Shown piece by piece: positions 27,587-37,075 of a stretch of DNA of 64,000 nt. The notes below the pieces were generated by a model that saw nothing but the letters and a program-made list of their open reading frames with translations, was not told the DNA's origin and did no database searches. The translations under genes were made by a program, and so were the position numbers. Each line of letters begins with the position of its first letter. Position 1 is the first letter of the stretch. The stretch covers positions 930,001 through 994,000 of the forward strand of contig NZ_RBCJ01000001.1 in assembly GCF_003626755.1 (NCBI RefSeq). Direction: 5' to 3'. This stretch comes from Ulvibacterium marinum. Lineage in GTDB: Bacteria > Bacteroidota > Bacteroidia > Flavobacteriales > Flavobacteriaceae.

Positions 27587-29367
27587 TATAATTGTTTGTC
27601 CAAATATGAGATTACTTCGCTGGCCTTATTATAATCCTGGTGCATCTGTACATCCGAAAAAGGGCTGTAACGAGCCATTTCACAGTTTGTGAGTAGTCCA
27701 ATAAAGCCGTCCTTAGTGGTTTCGTCCACATTTTTTTGAGCTAACAAAGCCTCTATTTTATCCTTACTGAATTCCGAGGTCTCTATTTTAAGCTTGGCTT
27801 TTAAATAATGATGCAAAGCTTTTTCAAGGGCAATATAAAAATCATCTTTGTTTCCTAATTCCTTTTTGGCTTTGGAAAGATATTTTTTTGCCAATTTATT
27901 TCTACTTTTTATTCTATTTCCAATAACATCGCTTGCTATGGCCTCACGTTTTTTTCCAAAAATTACTGCGGAAGGAATCAATAAAAGGGGTAATAACAAC
28001 CAGAGGTAAAAGCGTGTGGACCCAAAAAAATAATCGGTGCCAATAGCCTTTAGATCGGGTTTTAGTTTTATAAAGTTAAACTGACTTCCTGTAGCGATAA
28101 CGTTTTGCTTATTTGTTCCAACGACCCCAATATTTCCGGCAGCTACACTGGTCGGGCCTTGAATGACATCAATAAGTATTTCATCCGAATCCAGTCTTCT
28201 GTATTTTTCGGTCTTGGGATCAAAATAACTAAAGGAAATACTAGGAATGGGATACTTGCCTTTAAACGAGGGGACTATAGTGTAGTTGTTACTGACCTTC
28301 CCCTGCATTCCGGACAGCGTGGTACGGACCTTTTCGTCAAATTCTGGTTCATATACTTCCAATGAGCTAGGGAGATCAGGTTCGGGTAATTGGAACAGTT
28401 TTAGATTTCCCTTTCCACTGACCTCTACTTTGGCTTGTAAGGATTCCGAGGCATTCAGTTTGGTCTTACTTGTAGATACTGAAAAATCAAAGCTTCCGAC
28501 GGCACCGCTAAAATCTGCAGGCTTCCCTTCAACAGGCAGCTCTTTCGCATTTATGGTGCGTCTCCCTGCCGAAACGGTCTTATTCGCCTGTGAGTAAATA
28601 CGGTCTCCAAAGAAACCACGTTTATTGGTAGGCACTTCCAAGGAAACTTCCAAGGATAGGGGTTCAATCTCCAATTTGCCTACCTTTTGGGGATAGAGCA
28701 CCACTCTTTTCAGTACTACATATCTAAAGGCTTTTCCTTTATAGGTCCCATTTTGCGGTACTGGCCTGGAAACCGGAATATCCTGACTCCAGAAGTTGTT
28801 ATATTTTGGATTATCCAACGGTCTGTAGTTGGTAATACCGATCGTGGAGCTAAAATATAATTTGTAGACAACGCTTAGGGGTTCATTTAGATATGGACTG
28901 GTCTTGGAAACCTCAGCCACCAAAAACAAACTTTCATCTGCAATATCGTCTACAGTCATCTGATCGCTAGGTTTGTCAACGGCGGCCGTTACCTCAACTT
29001 GTTTTGGAAGCGATTTATAGATTTTGCCATCAATGGTAATGGCGGCTTGTTTTATCGTAAATTTCCCTCTTGCCGTAGGCGCCAAGGTATAGGAATAGGT
29101 CTTGGAATAACTCCTTTTACCATTGATCCAAGAAGAGCTTATGGATTGGGACGGTCCCATGAGCACCCTAAAATCTTCAAAATCCGGTGGATTGAAGTTG
29201 TCCCCATCCTTATTCATGGTAAAGTCCACACGCAACCGTTCGTTGATTCCCAATTTTTCCTTGCTGAGATTCATTGCGAAGGTTACCGCATCCTTATCCT
29301 GCCCTTGCGTAACAAAGACTACACTTAAAAAAAATAAAAATGAAATATGTTTAAAGTTTTTGGGCAT
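27586..29367 (-). CDS. batD: BatD family protein
   Basis: I start at ATG 29367, which overlaps the batC stop by one base (TAATG). A TTG two codons upstream is the alternative. The 593-residue protein has a signal peptide (VVFVTQG), then a large periplasmic part built of beta-sandwich modules. One membrane segment lies near residues 450-475 (FYLWLLLPLLLIPSAVIF), and a helical cytosolic tail follows. This matches BatD of the Bacteroides aerotolerance operon. Its biochemical role is not known. Confidence 0.9.
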   Translation of the reverse strand: MPKNFKHISFLFFLSVVFVTQGQDKDAVTFAMNLSKEKLGINERLRVDFTMNKDGDNFNPPDFEDFRVLMGPSQSISSSWINGKRSYSKTYSYTLAPTARGKFTIKQAAITIDGKIYKSLPKQVEVTAAVDKPSDQMTVDDIADESLFLVAEVSKTSPYLNEPLSVVYKLYFSSTIGITNYRPLDNPKYNNFWSQDIPVSRPVPQNGTYKGKAFRYVVLKRVVLYPQKVGKLEIEPLSLEVSLEVPTNKRGFFGDRIYSQANKTVSAGRRTINAKELPVEGKPADFSGAVGSFDFSVSTSKTKLNASESLQAKVEVSGKGNLKLFQLPEPDLPSSLEVYEPEFDEKVRTTLSGMQGKVSNNYTIVPSFKGKYPIPSISFSYFDPKTEKYRRLDSDEILIDVIQGPTSVAAGNIGVVGTNKQNVIATGSQFNFIKLKPDLKAIGTDYFFGSTRFYLWLLLPLLLIPSAVIFGKKREAIASDVIGNRIKSRNKLAKKYLSKAKKELGNKDDFYIALEKALHHYLKAKLKIETSEFSKDKIEALLAQKNVDETTKDGFIGLLTNCEMARYSPFSDVQMHQDYNKASEVISYLDKQL

Positions 29368-30197
29368 TACCAATCCTTTTCATTTTTCACTTTGGCACCT
29401 TTTACTTTTTTGGCGTCAATTTTTTCCTGTACTTTTTTCTCCTCGTTCTGCATGGCTTCCAACAGGTTTTGTACTTGTTGTTTGCTCAATTGGCTGGGAC
29501 GTGGTTGTTTCTGTTCTTCGGGCTTATCTCCTTGGTCAGGCTGTTTTTTTTGTTCCTCCTTATTCTCCCCGTCACCTTCTTTATTATCTTCCTTTTTTTC
29601 GTCGCCCTCGTCTCCCTTATCATCTTGATCTTTCTGTTCTTGATCTTTATTCTTCTCTTTATCGTCCCCTTCGTCCTTATTATCCTGATTCTGATCTTGT
29701 TGATCTTTGTTGTCCTGATTCTGGTCGTTTTGCTCCTGCTCCTTTTTCAAAAGTTCTTTGGCCAGGGCTAAATTGTAACGGGTTTCCTCATCGGTTGGGT
29801 CGTTCCGTAAGGCTTCCTTATAAGCTTCCACTGCTTTTTGGTACTCTTTACGTTTCATGAACACATTGCCCATATTGTGGTAGGCCCTATGTTTGTCCGG
29901 TTTGTCTTCCGCAACTTCCCCAGCCTGTTTAAAACGCCCAAAAGCTTCGCTATACGTTTCTTTGTTATAGTAAGCATTGCCTAAATTATAGGGTGCTGCT
30001 ACATTTTTATCGCTCTTGGAGATGGCCTTTCTATAATCTACCTCTGCGGTAATGAAATTATTTTCGGAAAGCTCTTTGTTGGCTTCCCAAGTAAGGTTTT
30101 TAGATTCATTTAGGGCATTTTCATCAATTTGCTTTTCCTCTTGGGCAAAGGAAAATGCTCCCAAAACTAAAAACACATGTGACAAAAAATACTTCAT
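29367..30197 (-). CDS. batC: BatC: TPR protein with charged low-complexity tail
   Basis: A 276-residue protein with a signal peptide (GAFSFAQ) and TPR repeats at about residues 55-165 (AAPYNLGNAYYNKETYSEAF; AYHNMGNVFMKRKEYQKAVE). A long tail, about 165-245, is made almost only of Asp, Gln, Asn, Lys and Glu, with repeated DQNQDNKD-like blocks. The Asp/Gln/Lys-rich tail is seen in other BatC proteins, and this one is long. It lies between batB and batD in the Bat operon. Confidence 0.9.
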   Translation of the reverse strand: MKYFLSHVFLVLGAFSFAQEEKQIDENALNESKNLTWEANKELSENNFITAEVDYRKAISKSDKNVAAPYNLGNAYYNKETYSEAFGRFKQAGEVAEDKPDKHRAYHNMGNVFMKRKEYQKAVEAYKEALRNDPTDEETRYNLALAKELLKKEQEQNDQNQDNKDQQDQNQDNKDEGDDKEKNKDQEQKDQDDKGDEGDEKKEDNKEGDGENKEEQKKQPDQGDKPEEQKQPRPSQLSKQQVQNLLEAMQNEEKKVQEKIDAKKVKGAKVKNEKDW

Positions 30198-30295
30198 AAT
30201 ATCCTTATATATTCACTTTTATTAAATAAAAAAAAGCAGAAAAAAGAACATAGAACCTATGATTTAGAAAACTTTAATAGTGCTTTGGAACCATG

Positions 30296-31348
30296 TTACC
30301 TTGCTTCTTCTTCATATTCATTGAACAAATTCAACTTTTTAAGCCATCTCGTTTTTCTGTCCAGTACAAAGATGTCCAAAAATAAAAATAACAATCCGGC
30401 CCCTAAAAACCATTGAAATTGATCCTTGAACTCCGCGAATTGTTTGGCCTCGAATTCGGTCTTGTCCATTTGATTCAATTGTTCCCTAATAAATTCTACG
30501 GCTTCTTCCGTATTGGAACCGTTAATATATTCACCATCGCCCTCATCGGCAATCTCCTCCAAAATCTCTTCGTTTAATTTGGTGATGACTACCTCTCCTT
30601 GAGCGTCTTTTTTTAAACTTTCTACAACCCCTTTTCGCTTAAGGGGGATCGGGGCACCTTTATCTTTACCAACCCCAATGGTAAAAATGCGTATCCCCTC
30701 TTCAACGGCTTCCTCAACTGCTTCTAGGGTAGAATTCTCGGAATGGTCCTCGCCGTCGGAAATAATGAACAAAACTCTATTGGTCTGTTCGTCATCATCA
30801 TAATAGGTAGTGGCTAACTCTATGGCTTCATTGATGGCCGTTCCCTGGGAAGTAAGCATATCCGTGTTCATATTTTGCAGGAACATTTTTGCAGCACCGT
30901 AATCCGTGGTGATAGGCAATTGGGGGAAAGCCTGTCCTGCATAGGCTATGATGCCTATCCGGTCACTTGCCAATTGGTTGATGATTTCGGATACCAACCG
31001 CTTGGATTTCTCTAAACGGTTTGGGGCAATGTCCTCTGCCAACATACTCTTGGATACATCGACGGCAAAAACGATATCCACACCTTCCCGCTTTACGGTC
31101 TCTAATTTTGAACCAACTTTAGGGTTCACTAGCCCTAAAGCCAAAAAGGAGATGCCAAAAGTGAACAGCAGTAATTTTAAGTATGACTTGAAGTCTGACT
31201 TTTCCGGGGTCAATCGTTTTAACAAGGACAGATCCGCAAATTTTTTCTGGGTTCTTTTTTTCCAGAATTGCAGCATAAGAAATAAAACGATCATCACCGG
31301 AATGATGAACAAGAGATAAAAATATATTTTTTCGTCTAACTGAATCAT
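30296..31348 (-). CDS. batB: BatB: membrane VWA domain protein
   Basis: A 350-residue protein with two N-terminal membrane segments (about 8-27 and 58-77), a von Willebrand A domain at about 85-285 and a C-terminal membrane segment. The MIDAS motif is AVDVSKSMLAED, with later Thr and Asp sites (TSQGTAI, ISDGEDHSEN). This is the BatB layout. Such VWA proteins are thought to work with the MoxR ATPase as a metal-dependent chaperone-like complex at the membrane. Confidence 0.92.
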   Translation of the reverse strand: MIQLDEKIYFYLLFIIPVMIVLFLMLQFWKKRTQKKFADLSLLKRLTPEKSDFKSYLKLLLFTFGISFLALGLVNPKVGSKLETVKREGVDIVFAVDVSKSMLAEDIAPNRLEKSKRLVSEIINQLASDRIGIIAYAGQAFPQLPITTDYGAAKMFLQNMNTDMLTSQGTAINEAIELATTYYDDDEQTNRVLFIISDGEDHSENSTLEAVEEAVEEGIRIFTIGVGKDKGAPIPLKRKGVVESLKKDAQGEVVITKLNEEILEEIADEGDGEYINGSNTEEAVEFIREQLNQMDKTEFEAKQFAEFKDQFQWFLGAGLLFLFLDIFVLDRKTRWLKKLNLFNEYEEEAR

Positions 31349-31405
31349 TTTTTATTATTCGGCTTAGACCGAAAGGTTTCAAAAACCTGACAGGTCTTGC
31401 AACTA

Positions 31406-32404
31406 CTAAATAAAGCTTCTAAAAAGGGTATTTCGCAAAATCCATTCCATTACAAGTAATGCCCCTGCCAAAAGGACCCATGGCCTAAATTTTTCTTCGT
31501 ACCTATAATATTTGAACTCTTCTATTTCTGTTTTTTCCAACTTGTTGATTTCGTCATAAATGGCCTCTAACTTTTCATTGTCAGTGGCCCTAAAATACTT
31601 TCCTCCCGTGGTCTTGGCAATATTATTGAGCAAGTCTTCATCAATTTCTACCTGACGCATACCATATCGATATGAACCATCCGAATTATACGCAATTGGA
31701 GACAAGGCATTGCCATTCGTTCCCAAACCTATCGTATACACTTTTATGCCAAACTCTATGGCAAGCTCGGCAGCTGTCTGTGGCTCGATAAACCCAGAAT
31801 TGTTCACCCCGTCCGTTAGCAATATAATCACTTTGCTTATGGCCTTACTCTCTTTTAAGCGATTGACCGCCGTAGCCAGTCCCATTCCAATGGCCGTTCC
31901 ATCATTTAATTGTCCATAGGTAATTTCACGCAATGCACCCAATACTATGGATTTATCACTGGTTATGGGGGTCTTGGTATATCCCTCGCCGGCATAAGCT
32001 ACCAAGCCTATTCGATCATTGGGCCGTTCCCTGATAAAATCCGCCGCCACTTCTTTTAGGGCGGAAAGCCGATTTGGTTTTAAGTCCCTTGCCAACATGC
32101 TTGAGGAAACATCTATGGCCATGACAATGTCTATACCTTTTGTTGTTTTGGTTCTTGTGGAAATATCCTCGGTTTGGGGGCGTGCCATAGCAACTATGAT
32201 GGCAGCCAACGCAAGTAGACGAAGGGCGAAGAGCACAGGCCTTAATTTAGGCAATATACTATTTGCCGTGAAGCCCTTAATACTTGAAATTTTTAGGGAG
32301 GCAACCTGTTGCTTTCGTCTAAAAAAGTACCATAACAGGGCCAAAGGAAGCAGTGAGAGCAACCAAAAAAACTCGGGATTCGCAAAGGACACATTGTCTA
32401 ACAT
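31406..32404 (-). CDS. batA: BatA: membrane VWA domain protein
   Basis: A 332-residue protein, N- and C-terminally anchored like BatB. Its VWA MIDAS is AIDVSSSMLARDL, and LTDGVNNSGF supplies the Asp site. It starts directly after the stop of the preceding BatD-like gene with no spacing, so translation is very likely coupled. BatA and BatB are the paired VWA subunits of the operon. Confidence 0.92.
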   Translation of the reverse strand: MLDNVSFANPEFFWLLSLLPLALLWYFFRRKQQVASLKISSIKGFTANSILPKLRPVLFALRLLALAAIIVAMARPQTEDISTRTKTTKGIDIVMAIDVSSSMLARDLKPNRLSALKEVAADFIRERPNDRIGLVAYAGEGYTKTPITSDKSIVLGALREITYGQLNDGTAIGMGLATAVNRLKESKAISKVIILLTDGVNNSGFIEPQTAAELAIEFGIKVYTIGLGTNGNALSPIAYNSDGSYRYGMRQVEIDEDLLNNIAKTTGGKYFRATDNEKLEAIYDEINKLEKTEIEEFKYYRYEEKFRPWVLLAGALLVMEWILRNTLFRSFI

Positions 32405-34063
32405 CTATACCTCTGTTTTTACTTCCAGTGTTTTTAATACCCTATCCACAATTTCTTGAGCATAGGTATCATCATCCAACCAAGTCAGGAGAATCTGCTG
32501 TTGAAAGCCTTTCCCCCCAAAACTTAGAATTACATATTCGCCCTTCACCAAATCCTTGGATTCCGGAACCTTGAATTTTCCGCTTCCATAGGTCTTGATT
32601 CCTTTAACGCCGCTAATAGTTGTAAATTCTTCCTGTTTGGTGATTATATTTTTTGCGCCATTACGCTCAAAGTTTTTGATCAGCTGTTCAATGGTCTTTT
32701 CAAATTCTGGTTCCGCAGGTTGTGTAAAGCTCGTGGAAGTGGCAGCTATGGTAAAAAGCGCATCCTCGTCTCTATAGGCAAAGGTCTGTAGCTCTTTAAC
32801 CTTGTCCTTGGCTTCGGGTGGAATCTTGGTTTTTTGACGGACCAATACCTTTGGAGCTTCTAAATTTATGGGGGGATATCCATACGAACTGGATATCCAT
32901 TCACCTTCCAAAAGTCTTTTTGAAGGATGCCTTGTAACGGTGTCCCAAACGTATTTCGGGCCATAAAAAGCGGATAGGGAAGCCATGAAAATCAATAGTG
33001 CCCCTAAAGCCATACCACCAGCTAAAATCCACTTTTTGCGATAGGCCCTACGGGCAAGTTCTTCTTGGTATTCCGCTTGCTCCATAAGCTCTTCCTCGGT
33101 AGGTTCAGGGAGTGCATCATGGGTTTTTATGACAATTTGCTCAATGGATTTTCTATCCTGCTCGGCTACGGAGGTGGGAGGTTTTGAACGGGCAAATTTG
33201 ACCAGATCGGCAGTCTGTAGTATTTTTTTGAAATGCCCTAAGGTATCATTGTCTATTTTCAACTCCCCGGCATCCCTCAACATTTCCAACTTTGTAATAA
33301 GCTCATCCGTTGTACTTTCCAAAGCGGTGACATGGACATCTTCTTCCAAATATGACCGAACAATATTGGTCAATTCCGAGTAATACTGTTTGTATTCGTC
33401 CTGAATGAGGTATTTGGAATTCTCCAAGCGTTTTAATTCCAAAAGTGCTCTATCATACGGAGGCAACAAAGCTTCTTTTTCAGCTTCGGTCAAAGGCTTC
33501 TTGCGAAATATGAACCAATAGACAAGCCCACCAAGTACTACCAATATCAAGAGTACGATTATAAGTATTTTCCAGAAGCGGGCATTGCTTTTTTCTACGA
33601 CCATCAATTCTTTGATGTCGTACATTTTTTGTGCTACGGTATCTACCGGAACTGTGGCCACTTCAATACGTAGGGAATCTGTAAAATAACCCTTGCCATT
33701 AATTTCTATACGCTGGGCCGGAAGTTTGTAGGAACCTGAATCGAATTGGGTGAGCGCATACGTCTTTTGGAGGGTAAATCGATTATTTTTTTTGGTAGTA
33801 TCCGTTTCAAAAGCCTCAACGGTCTCCAAGGGCGAGAAGGTCTGCCCTTCAGGAAAAATGACTTGAGCCATTGTATCTGCTTCAACGGTAACAGTAAACC
33901 GAATTTGTTCCCCGATTTTAATTGAAGTCGTATCTATTTCAGAACCGACCTTTGGATCAGTTTGAGAAAAGCCGCTAAGGGAGAAAACAAAAACGAACCA
34001 AAGAAAAAAGCATCGCAACAAGTGCGATGTATAATTCTTAATATGTAATTTTTCATTTTTCAT
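32405..34063 (-). CDS. Bat operon membrane protein with BatD-like N-terminus
   Basis: 552 residues. A signal peptide (FSLSGFSQ) is followed by a periplasmic beta-rich domain of about 130 residues that resembles a BatD module. A membrane segment lies near 166-188 (FWKILIIVLLILVVLGGLVYW), then a cytosolic helical DUF4381-like region, and a second membrane segment near 350-370. A C-terminal domain with VKGIKTYGSGKF and LVKGEYVILSFGGKGF ends the protein. It sits between DUF58 and batA, where Flavobacteriia often have an unnamed subunit. Function unknown. Confidence 0.75.
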   Translation of the reverse strand: MKNEKLHIKNYTSHLLRCFFLWFVFVFSLSGFSQTDPKVGSEIDTTSIKIGEQIRFTVTVEADTMAQVIFPEGQTFSPLETVEAFETDTTKKNNRFTLQKTYALTQFDSGSYKLPAQRIEINGKGYFTDSLRIEVATVPVDTVAQKMYDIKELMVVEKSNARFWKILIIVLLILVVLGGLVYWFIFRKKPLTEAEKEALLPPYDRALLELKRLENSKYLIQDEYKQYYSELTNIVRSYLEEDVHVTALESTTDELITKLEMLRDAGELKIDNDTLGHFKKILQTADLVKFARSKPPTSVAEQDRKSIEQIVIKTHDALPEPTEEELMEQAEYQEELARRAYRKKWILAGGMALGALLIFMASLSAFYGPKYVWDTVTRHPSKRLLEGEWISSSYGYPPINLEAPKVLVRQKTKIPPEAKDKVKELQTFAYRDEDALFTIAATSTSFTQPAEPEFEKTIEQLIKNFERNGAKNIITKQEEFTTISGVKGIKTYGSGKFKVPESKDLVKGEYVILSFGGKGFQQQILLTWLDDDTYAQEIVDRVLKTLEVKTEV

Positions 34064-34067
34064 TTCC

Positions 34068-34934
34068 TTACCCTCTTCTTTTGAAGTAGCCTAATAATTT
34101 CTTTACATAGCTTTCATCCACCCGACAGCTTAAAATACCACAACCGGATTTGGTAAAGGTTTCCTTAAAATACTCCACACGCTCCTTGTGATATGCACCA
34201 TAGGCCGCCCGTACTTTTTTGGACTGCGTATTGATCAAAGATACGGCACCCGTTTCGGCGTCCTCCATTTGAACCATCCCAAGATTGGGAATATGCTCTT
34301 CGCGCTCGTCGTAGACTCGAATACCGGTTACATCATGTTTGTTGCCCGTAATCTTTAGGGTTCTTTCATAATCGTCCGCCATGAAATCCGATAGTACAAA
34401 TACAATTGCCCTTTTCTTTAACACATTGGACAAATATTTCAGGGCTTCTGCAATATTGGTCCGATTGCTTCGCGGTTTAAATTCCAACAATTCCCGTATA
34501 ATCCTTAGTACATGGCTCTTTCCTTTTTTAGGAGGAATAAAAAGTTCTATCTCATCGGAGAAAAGTATTAAGCCCACCTTATCATTGTTCTGAAGGGCCG
34601 AAAAGGCTAAAGTGGCAGAAATCTCAGTAATAATTCCTTTTTTGAATTGATTGGTGGTTCCGAACAGTTCCGAACCACTCACATCTACCATAAGCATCAT
34701 GGTCAATTCACGTTCCTCCTCAAATACCTTTACAAAAGGCTCATTATATCGCGCGGTCACGTTCCAGTCAATGCTCCTAACATCGTCCCCGAATTGATAC
34801 TGCCGTACTTCGCTAAAGGTCATACCGCGGCCTTTAAAGGTAGAGTGGTACTCTCCACCAAAGATATGGTCGGAAAGACGACGCGTCTTTATTTCTATTT
34901 TGCGAACCTTTTTAAGTAATTCCTTGGTATCCAT
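34068..34934 (-). CDS. DUF58 domain protein (VWA-like)
   Basis: A 288-residue cytosolic protein. GRGMTFSEVRQYQFGDDVRSIDWNVTAR, seen in part as FGDDVRSIDWNVTAR, is the DUF58 core motif. MMLMVDVSGSELFG is a VWA-type metal site. In MoxR operons DUF58 proteins are the usual partner of the AAA ATPase. It is followed after four bases by the BatD-like gene, and moxR lies 95 bases upstream. Confidence 0.9.
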   Translation of the reverse strand: MDTKELLKKVRKIEIKTRRLSDHIFGGEYHSTFKGRGMTFSEVRQYQFGDDVRSIDWNVTARYNEPFVKVFEEERELTMMLMVDVSGSELFGTTNQFKKGIITEISATLAFSALQNNDKVGLILFSDEIELFIPPKKGKSHVLRIIRELLEFKPRSNRTNIAEALKYLSNVLKKRAIVFVLSDFMADDYERTLKITGNKHDVTGIRVYDEREEHIPNLGMVQMEDAETGAVSLINTQSKKVRAAYGAYHKERVEYFKETFTKSGCGILSCRVDESYVKKLLGYFKRRG

Positions 34935-35029
34935 TTCTCCAGTTAGCCATAAATAAGTTGGCAGAAAGCAGTCGCTATCAGGGAAGTTTTCAGAAATACC
35001 ACCAACTGCAACTGCAAGTTGTAAGCTAG

Positions 35030-36031
35030 TTAGGGTACTTCGACCTCGTTTACGATCTTGTTGATGATTTCTTCGGAAGTGATATTCTCGGCCTCGGCCT
35101 CATATGTAATACCAATACGATGACGTAAAACATCATGCACTACGGCCCGTACATCTTCGGGCACCACATAACCCCGGCGCTTAATAAAGGCAAAGCATTT
35201 GGCAGCATTGCCCAGATTGATACTTCCTCTTGGTGAAGCGCCAAAACTGATCAATGGTTTAAGATTTTCTAAACCATATTTTTCGGGGTACCGAGTGGCA
35301 AACACAAGGTCAAGAATGTATCTTTCGATTTTTTCATCCATGTAGACCTCGCGTACTGCTTTTTGAGCACTAAGTATTTGTTTTAAGGTAACTACAGGAT
35401 TAACGGCATCGTAAGCACCCGCCAGATTTTGGCGCATAATCAATTGTTCCTCGTTCATTTTCGGATAATCGATTACCGTTTTTAACATAAAACGGTCTAC
35501 TTGCGCTTCGGGCAACGGATAAGTACCCTCTTGTTCCACTGGGTTTTGTGTTGCCATTACCAAAAAAGGCTTGTCCAGTACAAAGGTCTCATCGCCTATG
35601 GTAACCTGTTTTTCCTGCATGGCTTCCAAAAGCGCGGATTGTACTTTGGCCGGAGCGCGGTTTATTTCATCCGCCAGTACAAAATTTGCAAAAATTGGAC
35701 CTTTTTTAATGGAGAAGTCATTCTCTTTCATGTTGTAGATTAGGGTTCCTACGACATCCGCCGGTAAAAGATCGGGAGTAAACTGTACGCGGCTAAAACT
35801 TCCTTTTACTGCTTTGGCCAAAGTATTTATGGCCAAGGTCTTGGCCAGTCCGGGAACACCTTCCAAAAGAATATGGCCCTGTCCCAAAAGTCCGATAAGT
35901 AATCGTTCTACCATATGTTTTTGGCCAACGATTACCTTGTTCATTTCTAACAACAGTAGGTCTATAAAGGCACTTTCCTGGGCAATCTTCTCGTTCACAG
36001 CGCCGATATCTACGGTAGCATTTTCTTCCAT
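35030..36031 (-). CDS. MoxR family AAA ATPase
   Basis: A 333-residue AAA+ ATPase. Walker A is GVPGLAKT, Walker B is VLADEINRAP, the sensor is VMATQNPVEQEGTYPLPEAQVDRFM, visible as MATQNPVEQEG, and a lid domain follows. It is the first gene of the Bat operon. MoxR ATPases act with VWA partners as chaperones in maturation or stress tolerance. The Bacteroides operon is linked to aerotolerance, which may not carry over to an aerobic flavobacterium. Confidence 0.95.
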   Translation of the reverse strand: MEENATVDIGAVNEKIAQESAFIDLLLLEMNKVIVGQKHMVERLLIGLLGQGHILLEGVPGLAKTLAINTLAKAVKGSFSRVQFTPDLLPADVVGTLIYNMKENDFSIKKGPIFANFVLADEINRAPAKVQSALLEAMQEKQVTIGDETFVLDKPFLVMATQNPVEQEGTYPLPEAQVDRFMLKTVIDYPKMNEEQLIMRQNLAGAYDAVNPVVTLKQILSAQKAVREVYMDEKIERYILDLVFATRYPEKYGLENLKPLISFGASPRGSINLGNAAKCFAFIKRRGYVVPEDVRAVVHDVLRHRIGITYEAEAENITSEEIINKIVNEVEVP

Positions 36032-36188
36032 AAAGCTTTATTAGTAATTGTTTATCAATAGGTTGGTTTTAAAGCATGGCGCAAATTGAAAATTTATTTA
36101 TTCATTGCCTGTTAACGATTGGTTAAAAATTACGTAAACCCCCAAGTTTTATGAAGTATTTAGGGATTTCTTTTTAATTTCATCGCTT

Positions 36189-37064
36189 ATGGAAAATACG
36201 ACCAAGAATTCCCGTATTATAGCGGGGGCCATGACCTGGGGCCAATGGGGGAAGCAACTTTCAAAGAATGAAATAGCCGATTTAATACACCATTGTCTAG
36301 AAGTTGGAATAACTACCTTTGACCACGCGGATATTTATGGTGGATATACCAATGAAACCGATTTTGGACAGGGCTTCGCTCAAAGTGGAATTACCCGGAA
36401 TAAAATACAGCTTATTACCAAATGCGGTATCCAATATGTTTGCGATGCAAGAAAGAACCGGATAAAGCACTATGACTATTCATCGGACTACATTGTTTGG
36501 TCCGCAGAGCAATCGCTAAAAAACCTGCGTACAGACTATGTGGATCTTTTTTTACTACACAGGCCAAGTCCATTAATGCATCCGGATGAGATAGCAGACG
36601 CCATAGGCAAACTTAAAAAAGAAGGTAAGATTAAGGAATTTGGTGTGTCTAATTTCACGCCCGCACAAATTGCAATGCTGGAAACCGGTATTCCGGTTTC
36701 GGCAAATCAAGTTGAATTTTCGCTTACGGCCGAAGGAGTAATGTATGATGGTACTTTGGATGATTGTTTGGCCAACCAAAGAATGGCGATGTCATGGAGT
36801 CCGCTTGGAAGTTATTTTAAAGAGATAAACGACCAAACGGAACGCATAAAAAGTGCAGTGATGTCCATGCTGGAAAAATATAGTGCCACTGAAGACCAAT
36901 TGTTATTGGCGTGGATTATGGCCCATCCTGCTAATGTACATCCCGTGGTCGGTACCACAACAAAGAAGAGATTGGAAGATGCCAATAAGGCCAGCGAAAT
37001 ACAATTGGATTTAGAGGATTGGTTTATACTTTTGGAAGCAAGTCAAGGACATAAGGTGCCTTAA
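36189..37064 (+). CDS. Aldo/keto reductase
   Basis: A 291-residue (beta/alpha)8 oxidoreductase that uses NADPH. TTFDHADIYGGYTNE supplies the catalytic Asp and Tyr, LLHRPSPLM the His, and the C-terminal VVGTTTKKRLEDA binds the nucleotide phosphate. It resembles the YdhF/oxidoreductase branch. Its substrate is unknown. The next gene, an SDR, follows after 11 bases, so the two reductases are probably co-transcribed. It is divergent from moxR. Confidence 0.9.
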   Translation: MENTTKNSRIIAGAMTWGQWGKQLSKNEIADLIHHCLEVGITTFDHADIYGGYTNETDFGQGFAQSGITRNKIQLITKCGIQYVCDARKNRIKHYDYSSDYIVWSAEQSLKNLRTDYVDLFLLHRPSPLMHPDEIADAIGKLKKEGKIKEFGVSNFTPAQIAMLETGIPVSANQVEFSLTAEGVMYDGTLDDCLANQRMAMSWSPLGSYFKEINDQTERIKSAVMSMLEKYSATEDQLLLAWIMAHPANVHPVVGTTTKKRLEDANKASEIQLDLEDWFILLEASQGHKVP

Positions 37065-37075
37065 AATTTAAATTT

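Noticed and set aside
29430-29860. Long hydrophobic plus-strand ORFs opposite batC and batD
   Set aside because: They are mirror images of the Asp/Gln/Lys/Glu-rich BatC tail, which reads as Leu/Phe/Val-rich on the other strand. There are no start signals.
36112-36126. TTAAC-GATTG-GTTAA inverted repeat between moxR and the aldo/keto reductase
   Set aside because: Five-base arms in AT-rich DNA are expected by chance, and no second copy or good promoter box supports an operator.
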